This document shows positions 52,391-61,469 of a stretch of 64,000 nt of DNA, in pieces. Origin of the DNA: Granulicella aggregans (GTDB lineage: Bacteria > Acidobacteriota > Terriglobia > Terriglobales > Acidobacteriaceae). The notes under the pieces were generated by a model. The model had not been told where the DNA came from. It made no database searches and saw only the letters and a program-made list of their open reading frames with translations. The first letter of the stretch is position 1, and every line of letters starts with the position of its first letter. Position numbers and translations under genes: made by a program. The DNA lies in the NCBI RefSeq assembly GCF_014203275.1, contig NZ_JACHIP010000005.1, forward strand, positions 372,001 through 436,000, given 5' to 3'.

Positions 52391-52440
52391 CGTCATCTCG
52401 AGCGGCCAACGGGAGCGGAGAGACCGCCGCATTTCGTTTT
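52391..52440. repeat. GTCAT repeat, family C copy 4
   Basis: CGTCATCTCGAGCGGCC, then GAGCGGAGAGACCGCCGC and ATTTCG. It begins about 14 bp after the P450 stop. Confidence 0.7.
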
Positions 52441-52523
52441 CAGATCGACGACACAGCATTGGCTTCCTATGTCTTGAGTATGAAACATGCGACCACGACT
52501 CCTGCCGTCTCGCCCAACCAGCA

Positions 52524-54284
52524 CTATTTCTGGCGGGGCACAAAATCCTCCATCACCGCCTTCCGCATCAAATCCGGCGGAAGCAACCCCTGATCCAGAA
52601 TGAAGTCATGAAACTTCTTCTGATCGAACTTAGCTCCCAGCGCCGCCTCCGTGTCCTTCCGTAGCGCCAGCAACTTCACATACCCATAGAAGTAGCTGTT
52701 CGCCTGCCCCGGCATCCGATACGTGTACCGCTCCACCTCTTCCTTCGCCAGGGCATGGCTCAACACAACGTCCTTCTCCAGCACCACGTACACCTGCTCC
52801 GGAGTCACCTTGCCGCTCTGCAGCTCCGAGTCGAGGAACGCACGCGCCGCGCGTTGCAGCCGAAACTGCAGTGTGATCAACTGGCCCTCGACCGGCTCAT
52901 ATGGCTGCATAATGTACTCGGAATACAGCCCCCAGCCTTCCACATTCGTTGAGTTGAACGCATACTCCACCCTCGCCAAGCTCACGCCATGCTCCAGCAT
53001 CGAATCGCCCTGTAACTCGTGCCCGGGCCTCGCCTCATGCGCCGTCAGAGTCCAAGATGCCGCGTCGTAGGTGAAGTCGTCGTACTTGTCCGCTTCGCCG
53101 CCCGTCGCCGAAGGGATGTTCAGCGGCAGCACAAACTCCCCGCGCTCCCCCGTATTGTTCAGGTAAGCTGGCCCCAGAGCATGCGGAGCAGGTTGCTGCG
53201 CCGTCTCCGCCGCCGTCGCCAGCCGGATGATCGCCGGCCGGTCTGGCAGCGTCACTAAGTTCTGCGCCACAATGATCTTCTCAATCTCGTGCAGCCTCTC
53301 GGTGAAGAATGGCAGAATCGCCTCTCCCGTAATCTGCTTCTTCTTCATCTCCGCGATCACCGCGCGATAGTCGCTCGAAGGATACCCATTCTTCTTCGCA
53401 ATCTCCGCCGCCAGAGGAGCCATCTCGCCTTGGATCTGCGTGAACGCCGCATGAGCCATCGCCGCCAGTTGCGCCGGTGGAATATCGATGCCATATCCCT
53501 CAAACGCTAGTGCGTACTCCTCTGGTGCCAGCCTGAAGTCGGTCCGCGCCTTCGGCAGCATGTTCGCCCGGATCCACGCGTCATACTCCGTTAGCTCCAC
53601 CTTCAGCTTTGCGTACGGCTCCTCCCATCCCGTCAGCTTGTACTTCTTGAAGAGGTCGGCGATCCCGTCCACATAGTTCGAGTCCCGCCCCATCTCCGTC
53701 TCGATCTCGCCCTTCGACGGATAGAGCACCCCAGGCTTAGCCATCTGCTCGATCTCGCGCTGTTTCAGCAGGTCCGTGAAGGGCTTGTACCCAGGCTCCG
53801 TTCCCGCGTACTTCCTCAGCCGGATCACCGCGTCGGGTCGGCGCTCCGCCTTCACCTGGTCGTCCAGCAACGTCTTTAACCCGCCAAACACACTCTCGCT
53901 CGCATTGATAAAAGGCACATCATGGGCCTCCCCGAAGTCCTGCTGGCGGAACTGCAGATCGACCGCCTTGCGCAGAATCTCCAGGTCCTGTGCTACCTGC
54001 TTGTTCGTCTCCTTCGCGTGCTGCGCCTCGATCTTCTTCAGCACGGACTCTGTCTCCCGCCGTGCCGCCTTCTCGTCAGCCAGCGTAGGGTCACTGATCC
54101 GCTTGTCGAACTTCACCAGCCCCTCTGCGGACCCTCCCTCCGGCGAGTGTTCCAACTGCACGTCCAGCAGCATCTGGGTCCAGACATTGCTCTGCTTAAT
54201 CCAGCTCTTGTCCGGAACAGCCTGCTGGGCGGAGGCCGCCACCGTCGTCGCGGCCAGCATCAGTAAAGGGAAGACTCTGCGCAT
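52524..54284 (-). CDS. Secreted DUF885-family protein (putative metallo-carboxypeptidase)
   Basis: The 586-residue protein has a signal peptide (MRRVFPLLMLAATTVAASAQ) and is otherwise helical and charged, as DUF885 proteins are. A metal-site-like motif appears as TLTAHEARPGHELQ, followed by a Glu-rich helix (STNVEGWGLYSEYIMQ), the layout of an HExxxH-type site in this family. Members resemble M32 carboxypeptidases and are thought to cut short peptides in the periplasm. The length is normal. It is divergent from the amidase gene with ~120 bp between the starts. Confidence 0.87.
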   Translation of the reverse strand: MRRVFPLLMLAATTVAASAQQAVPDKSWIKQSNVWTQMLLDVQLEHSPEGGSAEGLVKFDKRISDPTLADEKAARRETESVLKKIEAQHAKETNKQVAQDLEILRKAVDLQFRQQDFGEAHDVPFINASESVFGGLKTLLDDQVKAERRPDAVIRLRKYAGTEPGYKPFTDLLKQREIEQMAKPGVLYPSKGEIETEMGRDSNYVDGIADLFKKYKLTGWEEPYAKLKVELTEYDAWIRANMLPKARTDFRLAPEEYALAFEGYGIDIPPAQLAAMAHAAFTQIQGEMAPLAAEIAKKNGYPSSDYRAVIAEMKKKQITGEAILPFFTERLHEIEKIIVAQNLVTLPDRPAIIRLATAAETAQQPAPHALGPAYLNNTGERGEFVLPLNIPSATGGEADKYDDFTYDAASWTLTAHEARPGHELQGDSMLEHGVSLARVEYAFNSTNVEGWGLYSEYIMQPYEPVEGQLITLQFRLQRAARAFLDSELQSGKVTPEQVYVVLEKDVVLSHALAKEEVERYTYRMPGQANSYFYGYVKLLALRKDTEAALGAKFDQKKFHDFILDQGLLPPDLMRKAVMEDFVPRQK

Positions 54285-54404
54285 AAGACTCCTGTGCTCT
54301 TTGGTGTATCAGCCACTATACGCATCCTGTCAAAGACAGTTCCCCGATGGCCACTTCTTCCACCGCCTCAAAATCCCTCCGCGCCCCGATGCAATAATCC
54401 CAAC

Positions 54405-56225
54405 ATGCCCGCACCCTCACGCCGTCACTTCCTCGCCCTCTGCTCCGCCCTCGGCCTGGGCAACACCCTCCTTCCCGGCACCCTCTTCACCCTCGCCGCC
54501 CAGACTCCAGCCACACCTGAAGCGCCAACCAAGATCACTCCCGAGATGATCGACGCCGCAGCCGCAATCGCCGGCATCACCCTTACGGCCGAGCAGAAGA
54601 AAATGATGCTCACCGGCCTCACCGAGCAGCGCGACTCCCTCACTGCAATCCGCGACCTCCACATTCCCAACTCCGTAGCTCCCGCCTTCGTCTTCGATCC
54701 CGTCCCTCCCGGAACCGTCCTCAACACCGTTCATAAGCCCGCAAAACTCGGGCCAGCCCCGCGCGTCTCGATCGACGTTAGCAACTCCGAAGCCCTGGCC
54801 TACGCCACCATCCGCGAACTCTCCGAACTCCTGCACACCCGCAAGATCACCTCTCTCGCTCTCACCAAGATGTACCTCGCGCGTCTCCGCAAGTACGACC
54901 CGACCCTCCACTTCGTCATCACCTACACCGAAGACCGCGCCCTCAAACAAGCCGCCGCCGCAGACGCCGAGATCGCCGCCGGCAACTATCGCGGCCCGCT
55001 CCACGGCATCCCCTGGGCCGCCAAGGATCTCCTCGCGGTGAAAGGCTACCCCACCACTTGGGGAGCAGGCGGCTTCGAGTCTCAAACCTTCGACTACGAC
55101 GCCACGATCGTCCAGCGCCTCGACGACGCCGGTGCCGTCCTCATCGCCAAGACCACACTCGGGGCCCTCGCCCAGGGCGATCTCTGGGGCAGCAAACAGC
55201 ACGGAGCACGCACCCGCAACCCCTGGAACCCGCGACAAGGCTCAAGCGGTTCCTCCGCCGGAAGCGCCAGCGCCACCGCCGCCGGGTGCGTAGCCTTCGC
55301 CATCGGCACCGAGACCCTCGGCTCCATCGCCTCACCCTCCACCCGCTGCGGAGTCACGGGCCTTCGCCCCAGCTTCGGTCTCGTCCCGCGCACCGGCGCC
55401 ATGGCCCTTAGCTGGACCATGGACAAGATCGGCCCCATCTGCCGATCCGTCGAAGACTGCGCCATCGTTCTCTCCACCATCTACGGCCCCGACGAACACG
55501 ACCTAGCCGTCAAATCCGCCGCCTTCAACTGGGATGCCACACTCGACTGGAAGACCCTCCGCGTCGGCTACCTCAAAAGCGCCTTCGAGATCACTCCGCC
55601 CAAACCAGACGCGAAAGAATCCGAAAAGCAGTCCTACACCCGCCGTCTCTACGACGCAAAGTACGCCAACGCCACTCTCGATGCCCTCCGCGCCATGGGC
55701 GTAACCCTCACGCCAGTCGAACTTCCCGACTTCCCCTTCAAACAGATCGGCCCTGTTCTCGAAGCCGAATCCGCGGCCGCCTTCGACGACCTCACTCGCT
55801 CCGGCCGCGACAGCCTTCTCGCCGGCCAGAAGGAATTCGACTGGCCGACCACCTTCCGCATCGCCCACCTCTACTCCGCAGTCGACTACATCCAGGCCAT
55901 GCGCGCGCGCACTCTCGCCATCGCGAAGATGTCCGAGCTCTTCGCGAAGTTCGATGTCATCGTCACCCCCTCCGGAGGCACCCAGCTAACCGCCACGAAC
56001 CTCACCGGCCAGCCCGCCATCATCGTCCCCAATGGCATCCGCGGCAACGACGCCCCACCCGCAACCCACGACGACGCCGACGACATCGACAACCCTGGCG
56101 GCCCGGGCACCCCCACTTCCATCACCTTCCTCGGCCCTCTATACTCTGAAGCCCGCCTCGCCACCTTCGCCCACGCTTACCAGGAAAAGACCGGCTTCCA
56201 CAAACTTCACCCAAAGCTCACCTGA
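54405..56225 (+). CDS. Tat-exported amidase
   Basis: The ATG at 54405 is chosen because it begins a twin-arginine signal, MPAPSRRHFLALCSALGLG (SRRHFL core); the upstream frame is noncoding. The 606-residue protein carries the amidase signature with a Lys-Ser-Ser triad: Lys207 in GIPWAAKDLLAVKG, cis-Ser280 in RQGSSGSSAGSA and Ser307 in GTETLGSIASPS. The family hydrolyses amide bonds of many substrates (acyl amides, peptide amides, glutamyl-tRNA in GatA). Export by Tat argues against GatA and for a periplasmic amide or peptide hydrolase. The ~100 residues after the signal form a helical domain specific to this branch. Confidence 0.9.
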   Translation: MPAPSRRHFLALCSALGLGNTLLPGTLFTLAAQTPATPEAPTKITPEMIDAAAAIAGITLTAEQKKMMLTGLTEQRDSLTAIRDLHIPNSVAPAFVFDPVPPGTVLNTVHKPAKLGPAPRVSIDVSNSEALAYATIRELSELLHTRKITSLALTKMYLARLRKYDPTLHFVITYTEDRALKQAAAADAEIAAGNYRGPLHGIPWAAKDLLAVKGYPTTWGAGGFESQTFDYDATIVQRLDDAGAVLIAKTTLGALAQGDLWGSKQHGARTRNPWNPRQGSSGSSAGSASATAAGCVAFAIGTETLGSIASPSTRCGVTGLRPSFGLVPRTGAMALSWTMDKIGPICRSVEDCAIVLSTIYGPDEHDLAVKSAAFNWDATLDWKTLRVGYLKSAFEITPPKPDAKESEKQSYTRRLYDAKYANATLDALRAMGVTLTPVELPDFPFKQIGPVLEAESAAAFDDLTRSGRDSLLAGQKEFDWPTTFRIAHLYSAVDYIQAMRARTLAIAKMSELFAKFDVIVTPSGGTQLTATNLTGQPAIIVPNGIRGNDAPPATHDDADDIDNPGGPGTPTSITFLGPLYSEARLATFAHAYQEKTGFHKLHPKLT

Positions 56226-56254
56226 CGATGTTGCCGTCCAGTGACTATTCTTGC

Positions 56255-56283
56255 CGTCATCCTGAGCGCAGCGAAGGACCCAC
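56255..56283. repeat. GTCAT repeat, family B copy 6
   Basis: CGTCATCCTGAGCGCAGCG then AAGGACCCAC. Confidence 0.8.
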
Positions 56284-56350
56284 CACACCGCTCACACCAC
56301 CACCGCATCCCAAACCGTTCTGCCACCAACAAACCACCGTCCCTCAACTC

Positions 56351-56395
56351 CGTGCCCCATTCATCGCTCCTTTGTCTCGTGCAATGAGTGGGATC
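56351..56395. repeat. Hairpin repeat, family A copy 8
   Basis: CGTGCCCCATTCATCGC, then a distorted centre and GCAATGAGTGGGATCGCC. One arm is imperfect. Confidence 0.7.
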
Positions 56396-56517
56396 GCCAC
56401 ATCCCCACCACTTGTCATCCATCGACTCAATCAGAGGATCCCCTTCCAGCACTTCCGCGCCACAAATTCCACATCTTCCCGTATCCCTCCGCCCAATCTT
56501 CGTATCTCATAGTAGAC

Positions 56518-57777
56518 ATGATCGCTGAAATCATCGCCGCCGGCTCCGAGATGCTCACGCCCTTCCGGCAGGACACCAACTCCCTCTATCTCACCTCCGA
56601 GCTCAACGCCCTCGGCGTCTCCGTAGCCTTCAAGACCATCGTGGGCGACAACCTCCAGCACCTCACCGCCGCCGCAGCTGTCGCATTGATGCGCGCCAAC
56701 ATCGTGATCCTCTCCGGTGGTCTCGGTCCCACCGAAGACGACCTCACCCGCGAAGCCGTCGCCTCTGCCCTCGACATCTCCCTCGTCCGCGACGAAAAAC
56801 TCCTCGCCGACCTCGAAGCCCGTTTCGCCAAACGCGGCATCCCCATGACCGCCAATAACTCCAAGCAGGCCGATGTGCTTGAAGGCGCCGAAATCCTCCC
56901 CAACATCAACGGCAGCGCCGCCGGTCAGTTCCTCGTCACCAACGTCACCGACCCCCTCGGCAATCAGCACCGCCGCATCGTCATCCTCCTCCCCGGCCCA
57001 CCCCGCGAGCTCAAGCCCCTCTTCGCAGCCGAGGTCAAGCACCGCCTCGTCTTCCTCGTCCCCGAGCGCCATATGGCCAAGCGCGTCCTCCGCATGGCCC
57101 TCCTTCCCGAGTCCCAGGTCGACGCCCGCACCGCTCCCATCTACAAGCAGTTTCCCGATGTCGAGACCACCATCCTCGCCCACGCCGGAGAGATCCAGCT
57201 TCACTTCCAGGCATCCGCGAAGACCGCCACCGAAGCCCAGTCCCAGGTAGACAACCTCGCTTCTCTCATCAAGGCGGAGATGGGCGAAGCCATCTTCTCC
57301 TCCGACAACAGTTCCCTTGAAGAGGTCGTCCTCGATCTCCTCGCCGCGAAGAACTTCACTCTCGCCACCGCCGAGTCCTGCACCGGCGGCCTCCTCGCCC
57401 AGCGCGTCACCGCCATTCCCGGAAGCTCGAAGCAATTCCTTGGCGGAGCGGTCGTCTACAGCAATCTCCTGAAAACCGCCTTCGCCGATGTCCCAGCCGA
57501 AATGATCGCCACCCACGGCGCGGTCAGCGAACCCGTAGCCCGCGCGCTTGCGCAAGGAATTCGCAAGCGCACAAACGCCTCGGTCGGCATCGGCATTACC
57601 GGCATCGCCGGACCGACCTCTGCCGACACTAGCAAGCCCATCGGCCTCGTCTACATCGGCCTGGCCACGCCCACCGCCACCACCGTCACTCAGCACAACT
57701 TCACAGGCGACCGCGACCGGGTCCGATGGTGGTCCTCTCAACAAGCCCTCGAACTCCTCCGCCAATCCCTCCTCTAA
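56518..57777 (+). CDS. cinA: CinA-family protein (NMN deamidase-like, competence/damage-inducible)
   Basis: The 419-residue protein has an N-terminal molybdopterin-binding-like (COG1058/ADP-ribose pyrophosphatase) domain with AEIIAAGSEMLTP, ILSGGLGPTEDDLTREAVA and ILLPGPPRELKPLF. The C-terminal PncC-type domain follows with TLATAESCTGGLLAQRVTAI, GGAVVYSNLLKTAF and SVGIGITGIAGP. PncC removes the amide of nicotinamide mononucleotide in NAD salvage, and the N-terminal half hydrolyses ADP-ribose in related proteins. Full length and both domains are intact. It is monocistronic here; recA, often a neighbour elsewhere, is absent. Confidence 0.95.
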   Translation: MIAEIIAAGSEMLTPFRQDTNSLYLTSELNALGVSVAFKTIVGDNLQHLTAAAAVALMRANIVILSGGLGPTEDDLTREAVASALDISLVRDEKLLADLEARFAKRGIPMTANNSKQADVLEGAEILPNINGSAAGQFLVTNVTDPLGNQHRRIVILLPGPPRELKPLFAAEVKHRLVFLVPERHMAKRVLRMALLPESQVDARTAPIYKQFPDVETTILAHAGEIQLHFQASAKTATEAQSQVDNLASLIKAEMGEAIFSSDNSSLEEVVLDLLAAKNFTLATAESCTGGLLAQRVTAIPGSSKQFLGGAVVYSNLLKTAFADVPAEMIATHGAVSEPVARALAQGIRKRTNASVGIGITGIAGPTSADTSKPIGLVYIGLATPTATTVTQHNFTGDRDRVRWWSSQQALELLRQSLL

Positions 57778-58147
57778 AGCGAGCCCCACACCAAAATCTG
57801 TGCCCCATTCATCGCAGCACTATCGCGATGAGTGGGTGAGTCGCGACGACCTTCACTCGTCGCCACAGATGCGAGCGGTCCTACAACCCTGGCCCAATTC
57901 CGCCGCGAAGGGTTTGACCGAAAGCGGCTCTCCCCTCAATCTCCCTCCTCGTCTTGCCCCTTGACTCCCCTCGAAACTGGATTACCATGATCCGTCAAAG
58001 ATTCCCTGTAACGTTTGTCGCAGCCTTCCTCACCATCAGTCAGACGGGCCCCGCAAGCTGCGATTCTGGGAATCCTTATCCCGCATCAGGCCACGCTCAG
58101 TTCATCACCAGCGGCTATGCGTAATCCCGCATCTATGGAGGAATTCG
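57778..58147. other. Intergenic region with one hairpin repeat and a possible short ORF
   Basis: This 370-bp gap holds a family A copy (57800-57837). An ORF of 45 codons (57987-58124) starts MIRQRFPVTFVAAFLTISQ and has a signal-like hydrophobic stretch. It lacks a good ribosome site and ends 23 bp before the phosphoesterase start, in another frame. It is not called as a gene. Confidence 0.5.
57800..57837. repeat. Hairpin repeat, family A copy 9
   Basis: GTGCCCCATTCATCGCAG pairs with TCGCGATGAGTGGG. Confidence 0.8.
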
Positions 58148-59383
58148 ATGGCGCTCGACCGTACTCTGCCAGGAATTCAAAACCTCAAGCACGTCGTCGT
58201 TCTCATGATGGAGAACCGTTCCTTCGACCACATGCTCGGCGCGCTCAAGGCCACCAACCCCGCCATCGACGGCCTCGACGGCACCGAATCCAACCCCGAC
58301 ACCACCGGCGCGAAGGTCACCGTCCAGCCGCTCGCCGAGTATCAAAGCCAGCTCGACCCCGACCCCAACCACCACTTCGCCGCCGTCAATCTGCAGATCT
58401 TCAACAGCAACCAGCATGGAGCGCCCCTGCCTGCCACGATGCAGGGCTTCGTCGCCAGCTACTTCAACCAGCAGCAAAACACAAAACACTCCCAGAAGAT
58501 CCTCTACTACTTCACGCCGGACAAACTCCCGGTCCTCACCACGCTCGCAAACCAGTACGCCGTCTTCAATCGCTGGTTCGCCTCCATCCCCGGCCCTACC
58601 ATCTGCAACCGAGCCTTCGCCCACTACGGCACCTCCTTCGGCCAGGTCAGCATGGACATCTTCTACGAAGGCAAAGACATCCCCGCCATCTACACCCGCC
58701 TGCTCGCCTCCGACCACACCACCAAGCTCTTCTACTTCGACGAAGCCAGCTCCACCATGGAAGTCGTCAACCTCCTGCAGAACGAGCCTGCCATCTTCGG
58801 CACCTTCCCCGACTTCCTCTCCGCCTGCGAGCAAAACGCTCTTCCCGACTACTGCTTCATCGAGCCCAACTACACCGACCACCCCGCCCCCGACGGCAGT
58901 GGCGAAGCCATCGCCTGCGACCAGCATCCCGATCACGACGTCCGCGCCGGCGAGCAGTTCATCGCCCAGGTCTACAACGCCATCCGCGGCAATCCCGATC
59001 TCTGGCCGCACACCGCAATCCTCGTCGTCTACGACGAGCACGGCGGCATCTACGACCACGTCCCGCCGCCATCCTGCCCTGCCGACGCACCCTACACCGC
59101 GCAACCAGCCGACACGGGCACCCTCGACTCCTTCATCTTCGATCGCCTCGGAGTCCGCGTCCCTGCCATCCTCATCTCCCCATGGGTCGCCGCCGGCACC
59201 GTCATCAACGAGACCTTCGATCACGCCAGCATTCCCGCCACGGTCAGCGACTTCCTGCAGCTCCCACCGGGCAAGACCTCAGTCCGTGAGCAGAACGCCA
59301 ACACCTTCCTCGGCAACCTCACGCTTGCCACCATGCGCACCGACGACGAGTGCCCCACCTTCGTCCTTCAACCTTCCAACTGA
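58148..59383 (+). CDS. Phosphoesterase of the phospholipase C/acid phosphatase family
   Basis: GGAGGAA lies shortly before the ATG. The 411-residue protein starts with the family signature NLKHVVVLMMENRSFDHMLG, whose Glu-Asn sits near the metal/nucleophile site. Metal-site-like stretches follow: LPDYCFIEPNYTDHP, CDQHPDHDVRAGE and VVYDEHGGIYDHVPPP. Family members (PF04185) are phospholipases C or acid phosphatases and are normally exported, yet no signal peptide is visible here, so the site of action is uncertain. Two further genes follow at 17-bp spacing and a 4-base overlap, forming an operon. Confidence 0.88.
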   Translation: MALDRTLPGIQNLKHVVVLMMENRSFDHMLGALKATNPAIDGLDGTESNPDTTGAKVTVQPLAEYQSQLDPDPNHHFAAVNLQIFNSNQHGAPLPATMQGFVASYFNQQQNTKHSQKILYYFTPDKLPVLTTLANQYAVFNRWFASIPGPTICNRAFAHYGTSFGQVSMDIFYEGKDIPAIYTRLLASDHTTKLFYFDEASSTMEVVNLLQNEPAIFGTFPDFLSACEQNALPDYCFIEPNYTDHPAPDGSGEAIACDQHPDHDVRAGEQFIAQVYNAIRGNPDLWPHTAILVVYDEHGGIYDHVPPPSCPADAPYTAQPADTGTLDSFIFDRLGVRVPAILISPWVAAGTVINETFDHASIPATVSDFLQLPPGKTSVREQNANTFLGNLTLATMRTDDECPTFVLQPSN

Positions 59384-59400
59384 TAGCAGGAGGCAGTCCC

Positions 59401-59781
59401 GTGGAACCTATCGTCGTCCCCGCGCCACCGCGCTCCGCTTACAACCACAATCGCCGCATCTCCGACCTGCTTCTCAGCCAGCTCAAGCACTTTCAGCACG
59501 TCGAGAAAAAGAGCGGCGACTTCGGCATCGATCCCGAGATCGCCCGCAACATCCACACCGAAGGCGGCGCCGCGAAGTACATCGCCGCCATCACCACGAC
59601 GCTCCGCGCCCGGGGCCTCGCGGGCACCGCAACACAACCGGCCCTCAGCTTCGTTCCAACAAGAAAGTCCTCGAAGAAGCAGCCTAATGCCGCGCCTCTC
59701 GCCATCGCTGCCGCCGCAGCGCCAAACAAGCACCCCGCGAAGAAGTCCGCTGCGAAGAAACTCGCGAAGGGGAAGAAATGA
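59401..59781 (+). CDS. Small basic protein of the phosphoesterase operon (unknown)
   Basis: The start is GTG at 59401, placed by AGGAGG (59387-59392); an earlier frame start overlaps the previous gene and is rejected. The 126-residue product has a helical core (RRISDLLLSQLKHFQHVEKK, NIHTEGGAAKYIAAITTTLR) and a Lys/Ala/Pro tail ending KKSAAKKLAKGKK, reminiscent of nucleic-acid-binding or histone-like tails. There is no signal peptide. It overlaps the next gene by 4 bases. I do not recognise the family. It may link the phosphoesterase to the following membrane protein, which is inference. Confidence 0.72.
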   Translation: MEPIVVPAPPRSAYNHNRRISDLLLSQLKHFQHVEKKSGDFGIDPEIARNIHTEGGAAKYIAAITTTLRARGLAGTATQPALSFVPTRKSSKKQPNAAPLAIAAAAAPNKHPAKKSAAKKLAKGKK

Positions 59782-61220
59782 AGCCCCGACTGTCACTCTT
59801 CCCCGCCGCTCTCCTCATCGCTCAGCTCTCGATGACGCACACGACTGCCTCAGCTCAGGGCGGCAACGAAAGCCGCATCCACTCCGACTTCCGCCGCGAG
59901 TGGCTCGAGCTCCACCCGTGTCAGCAGCAACTCGTCAAGCCCTGCTCCACCTTCACTTTCGGCCATCTTGCCGGCATCGGCCAGACGCTCGTCCTCGGCC
60001 AGCCGCTGCACATCGCGGTCGGCAGCCTCGCCCCGCAAAACGGCTTCGCCCCCGGCCTAGCCTTCGTCGAGCACAAGGACTTCGCCAGCGAGCGCCGCCT
60101 CACCTTCAACGCCGACGCCGTCGCCAGCACCAAGCTCTCATGGCGCGCCGGAACCTACCTCACAACCTACAAGCTCCCGCAATCGAACCGGACTATCGGC
60201 GTAGTCATGGGCACGCCCACCTCGAAGCAGAAGTCTCCCTCCGTCCTCGTCTCCCCCGTCTTCAACCTCTATGCCGAAGCCACCTCGCTCAACCGCCTTT
60301 ACTTCTACGGCCTCGGCCAGAACACCCTTCCTTCCGGCATATCCTCCTTCGGCCTCACCCAGACCATTGCCGGAGCCAGCGCCATCATCCCGCTCAACCG
60401 CCACGGCATCTCGTTTACCGGCGAGGTCAACGGCCGCGTCCCCCAGCTCCGCCCCGGCAACGACCCCGCCGTCCCCACCATCGCCGCTCTCTACACCGAA
60501 GCCTCAGCTCCCGGCCTCGCTCAGTCCGCAGCCTTCCTCCAGCCCGGCGTCGGCATACAGGTCCAGCCCGCCCTCTTCAACAATCGCCTGCGCCTGCACT
60601 ACCTCGCCAACTTCCAGTACTTCGGCGCCATCAACGCGCCCTACACCTTCCGTCGTTGGACCGCCGACATCGGCCACGAGTTCGCCCTCAATCGCAAAGT
60701 CACCCTCATCGCCGCCAACCCCCAGAACGGCCCGGACTCCTGCGCCTCCGTAGGCTCCGCCTGCCCGCACATCTCGACCACCATCAACAACGAGGGCTCA
60801 ATCAGCCTTCGCCTGTTGCTCAGCGGTTCAGCCGCCAACACAAAAAACGCCGTCCCCTTCTACTTCGACCCCACCACAGGCGGCTCCAACATCGACGGTA
60901 ACCCCATCCTCGCCAGCTATCCCGACTACCGCTTCCGCTCACCAAACGTTGTCCTTCTCCGCGGCACCGCCGAACACTCGATCCCCAAAGTCCCTCTCGG
61001 CGTCTACTTCTCCGCCGACGCCGCCAAGTCGCCGCTCACCCGCAGCGGCATCGACTTCAACGGCCTCCGCACCAGCTACTCCGCCGGCCTGACCGTCCAC
61101 GCTGGTGGCCTTCCGCTGGTCTATCTCCTCTTCGCGTGGGGCGGCAACGAAGGCACCCACACCGCCTTCTCCATCAGCAACACACTACTAGGCGGATCGC
61201 CCCGCCCCTCGCTCTTCTAA
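59778..61220 (+). CDS. Putative outer-membrane beta-barrel protein (unknown)
   Basis: The ATG overlaps the previous stop by 4 bases and is preceded by AAGGGGAAG. The 480-residue protein has a signal peptide (LFPAALLIAQLSMTHTTASA). The mature part alternates hydrophobic and polar residues in many short strands (NRLYFYGLGQNTLP, RLRLHYLANFQYFG, LPLVYLLFAWGG, TAFSISNTLLGG), as in outer-membrane barrels. Two Cys pairs (HPCQQQLVKPC; DSCASVGSACPH) may form disulfides. The segment NVVLLRGTAEHSIPKVPLGV resembles the last strands of Omp85/TamA barrels, only weakly. It closes the three-gene operon with the phosphoesterase. Confidence 0.72.
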   Translation: MKPRLSLFPAALLIAQLSMTHTTASAQGGNESRIHSDFRREWLELHPCQQQLVKPCSTFTFGHLAGIGQTLVLGQPLHIAVGSLAPQNGFAPGLAFVEHKDFASERRLTFNADAVASTKLSWRAGTYLTTYKLPQSNRTIGVVMGTPTSKQKSPSVLVSPVFNLYAEATSLNRLYFYGLGQNTLPSGISSFGLTQTIAGASAIIPLNRHGISFTGEVNGRVPQLRPGNDPAVPTIAALYTEASAPGLAQSAAFLQPGVGIQVQPALFNNRLRLHYLANFQYFGAINAPYTFRRWTADIGHEFALNRKVTLIAANPQNGPDSCASVGSACPHISTTINNEGSISLRLLLSGSAANTKNAVPFYFDPTTGGSNIDGNPILASYPDYRFRSPNVVLLRGTAEHSIPKVPLGVYFSADAAKSPLTRSGIDFNGLRTSYSAGLTVHAGGLPLVYLLFAWGGNEGTHTAFSISNTLLGGSPRPSLF

Positions 61221-61253
61221 CCGGCTGCCGTAATCCGGTTGCCACAGGGAAAT

Positions 61254-61293
61254 GGGTGCCCCATTCATCGCAGTCCTATCGCGATGAGTGGGA
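61254..61293. repeat. Hairpin repeat, family A copy 10
   Basis: GGGTGCCCCATTCATCGCAG pairs with CGCGATGAGTGGG. The arms at 61260-61271 and 61281-61292 pair at 11 of 12 positions plus one G-T. Confidence 0.85.
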
Positions 61294-61338
61294 TCACTTC
61301 CCCAAAAGCGTCCGCGGTCCTGATTTGTTAGCTTTTGC

Positions 61339-61370
61339 CGTCATCCTGAGCGAAGCGAAGGACCCGCCAT
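61339..61370. repeat. GTCAT repeat, family B copy 7
   Basis: CGTCATCCTGAGCGAAGCG then AAGGACCCGCCAT. This is the cleanest family B copy. Confidence 0.85.
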
Positions 61371-61469
61371 ACCGTCGCCTGACCACATCCGCTCGAAGCT
61401 TTCAGCCACAAACACTCGCCACACTCACCCGGTGCTATCCTGCCTCCCACACCCCACGCGAGGCAGCTC

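Noticed and set aside
56431..57789. 452-codon minus-strand frame covering cinA
   Set aside because: The plus strand encodes an unmistakable CinA protein; the antisense product is Gly/Asp/Glu/Val-rich noise.
57987..58124. 45-codon ORF with a hydrophobic N-terminus before the phosphoesterase
   Set aside because: No good ribosome site, and it is in a different frame from the phosphoesterase, so it cannot be its missing signal peptide. Kept only as a note.
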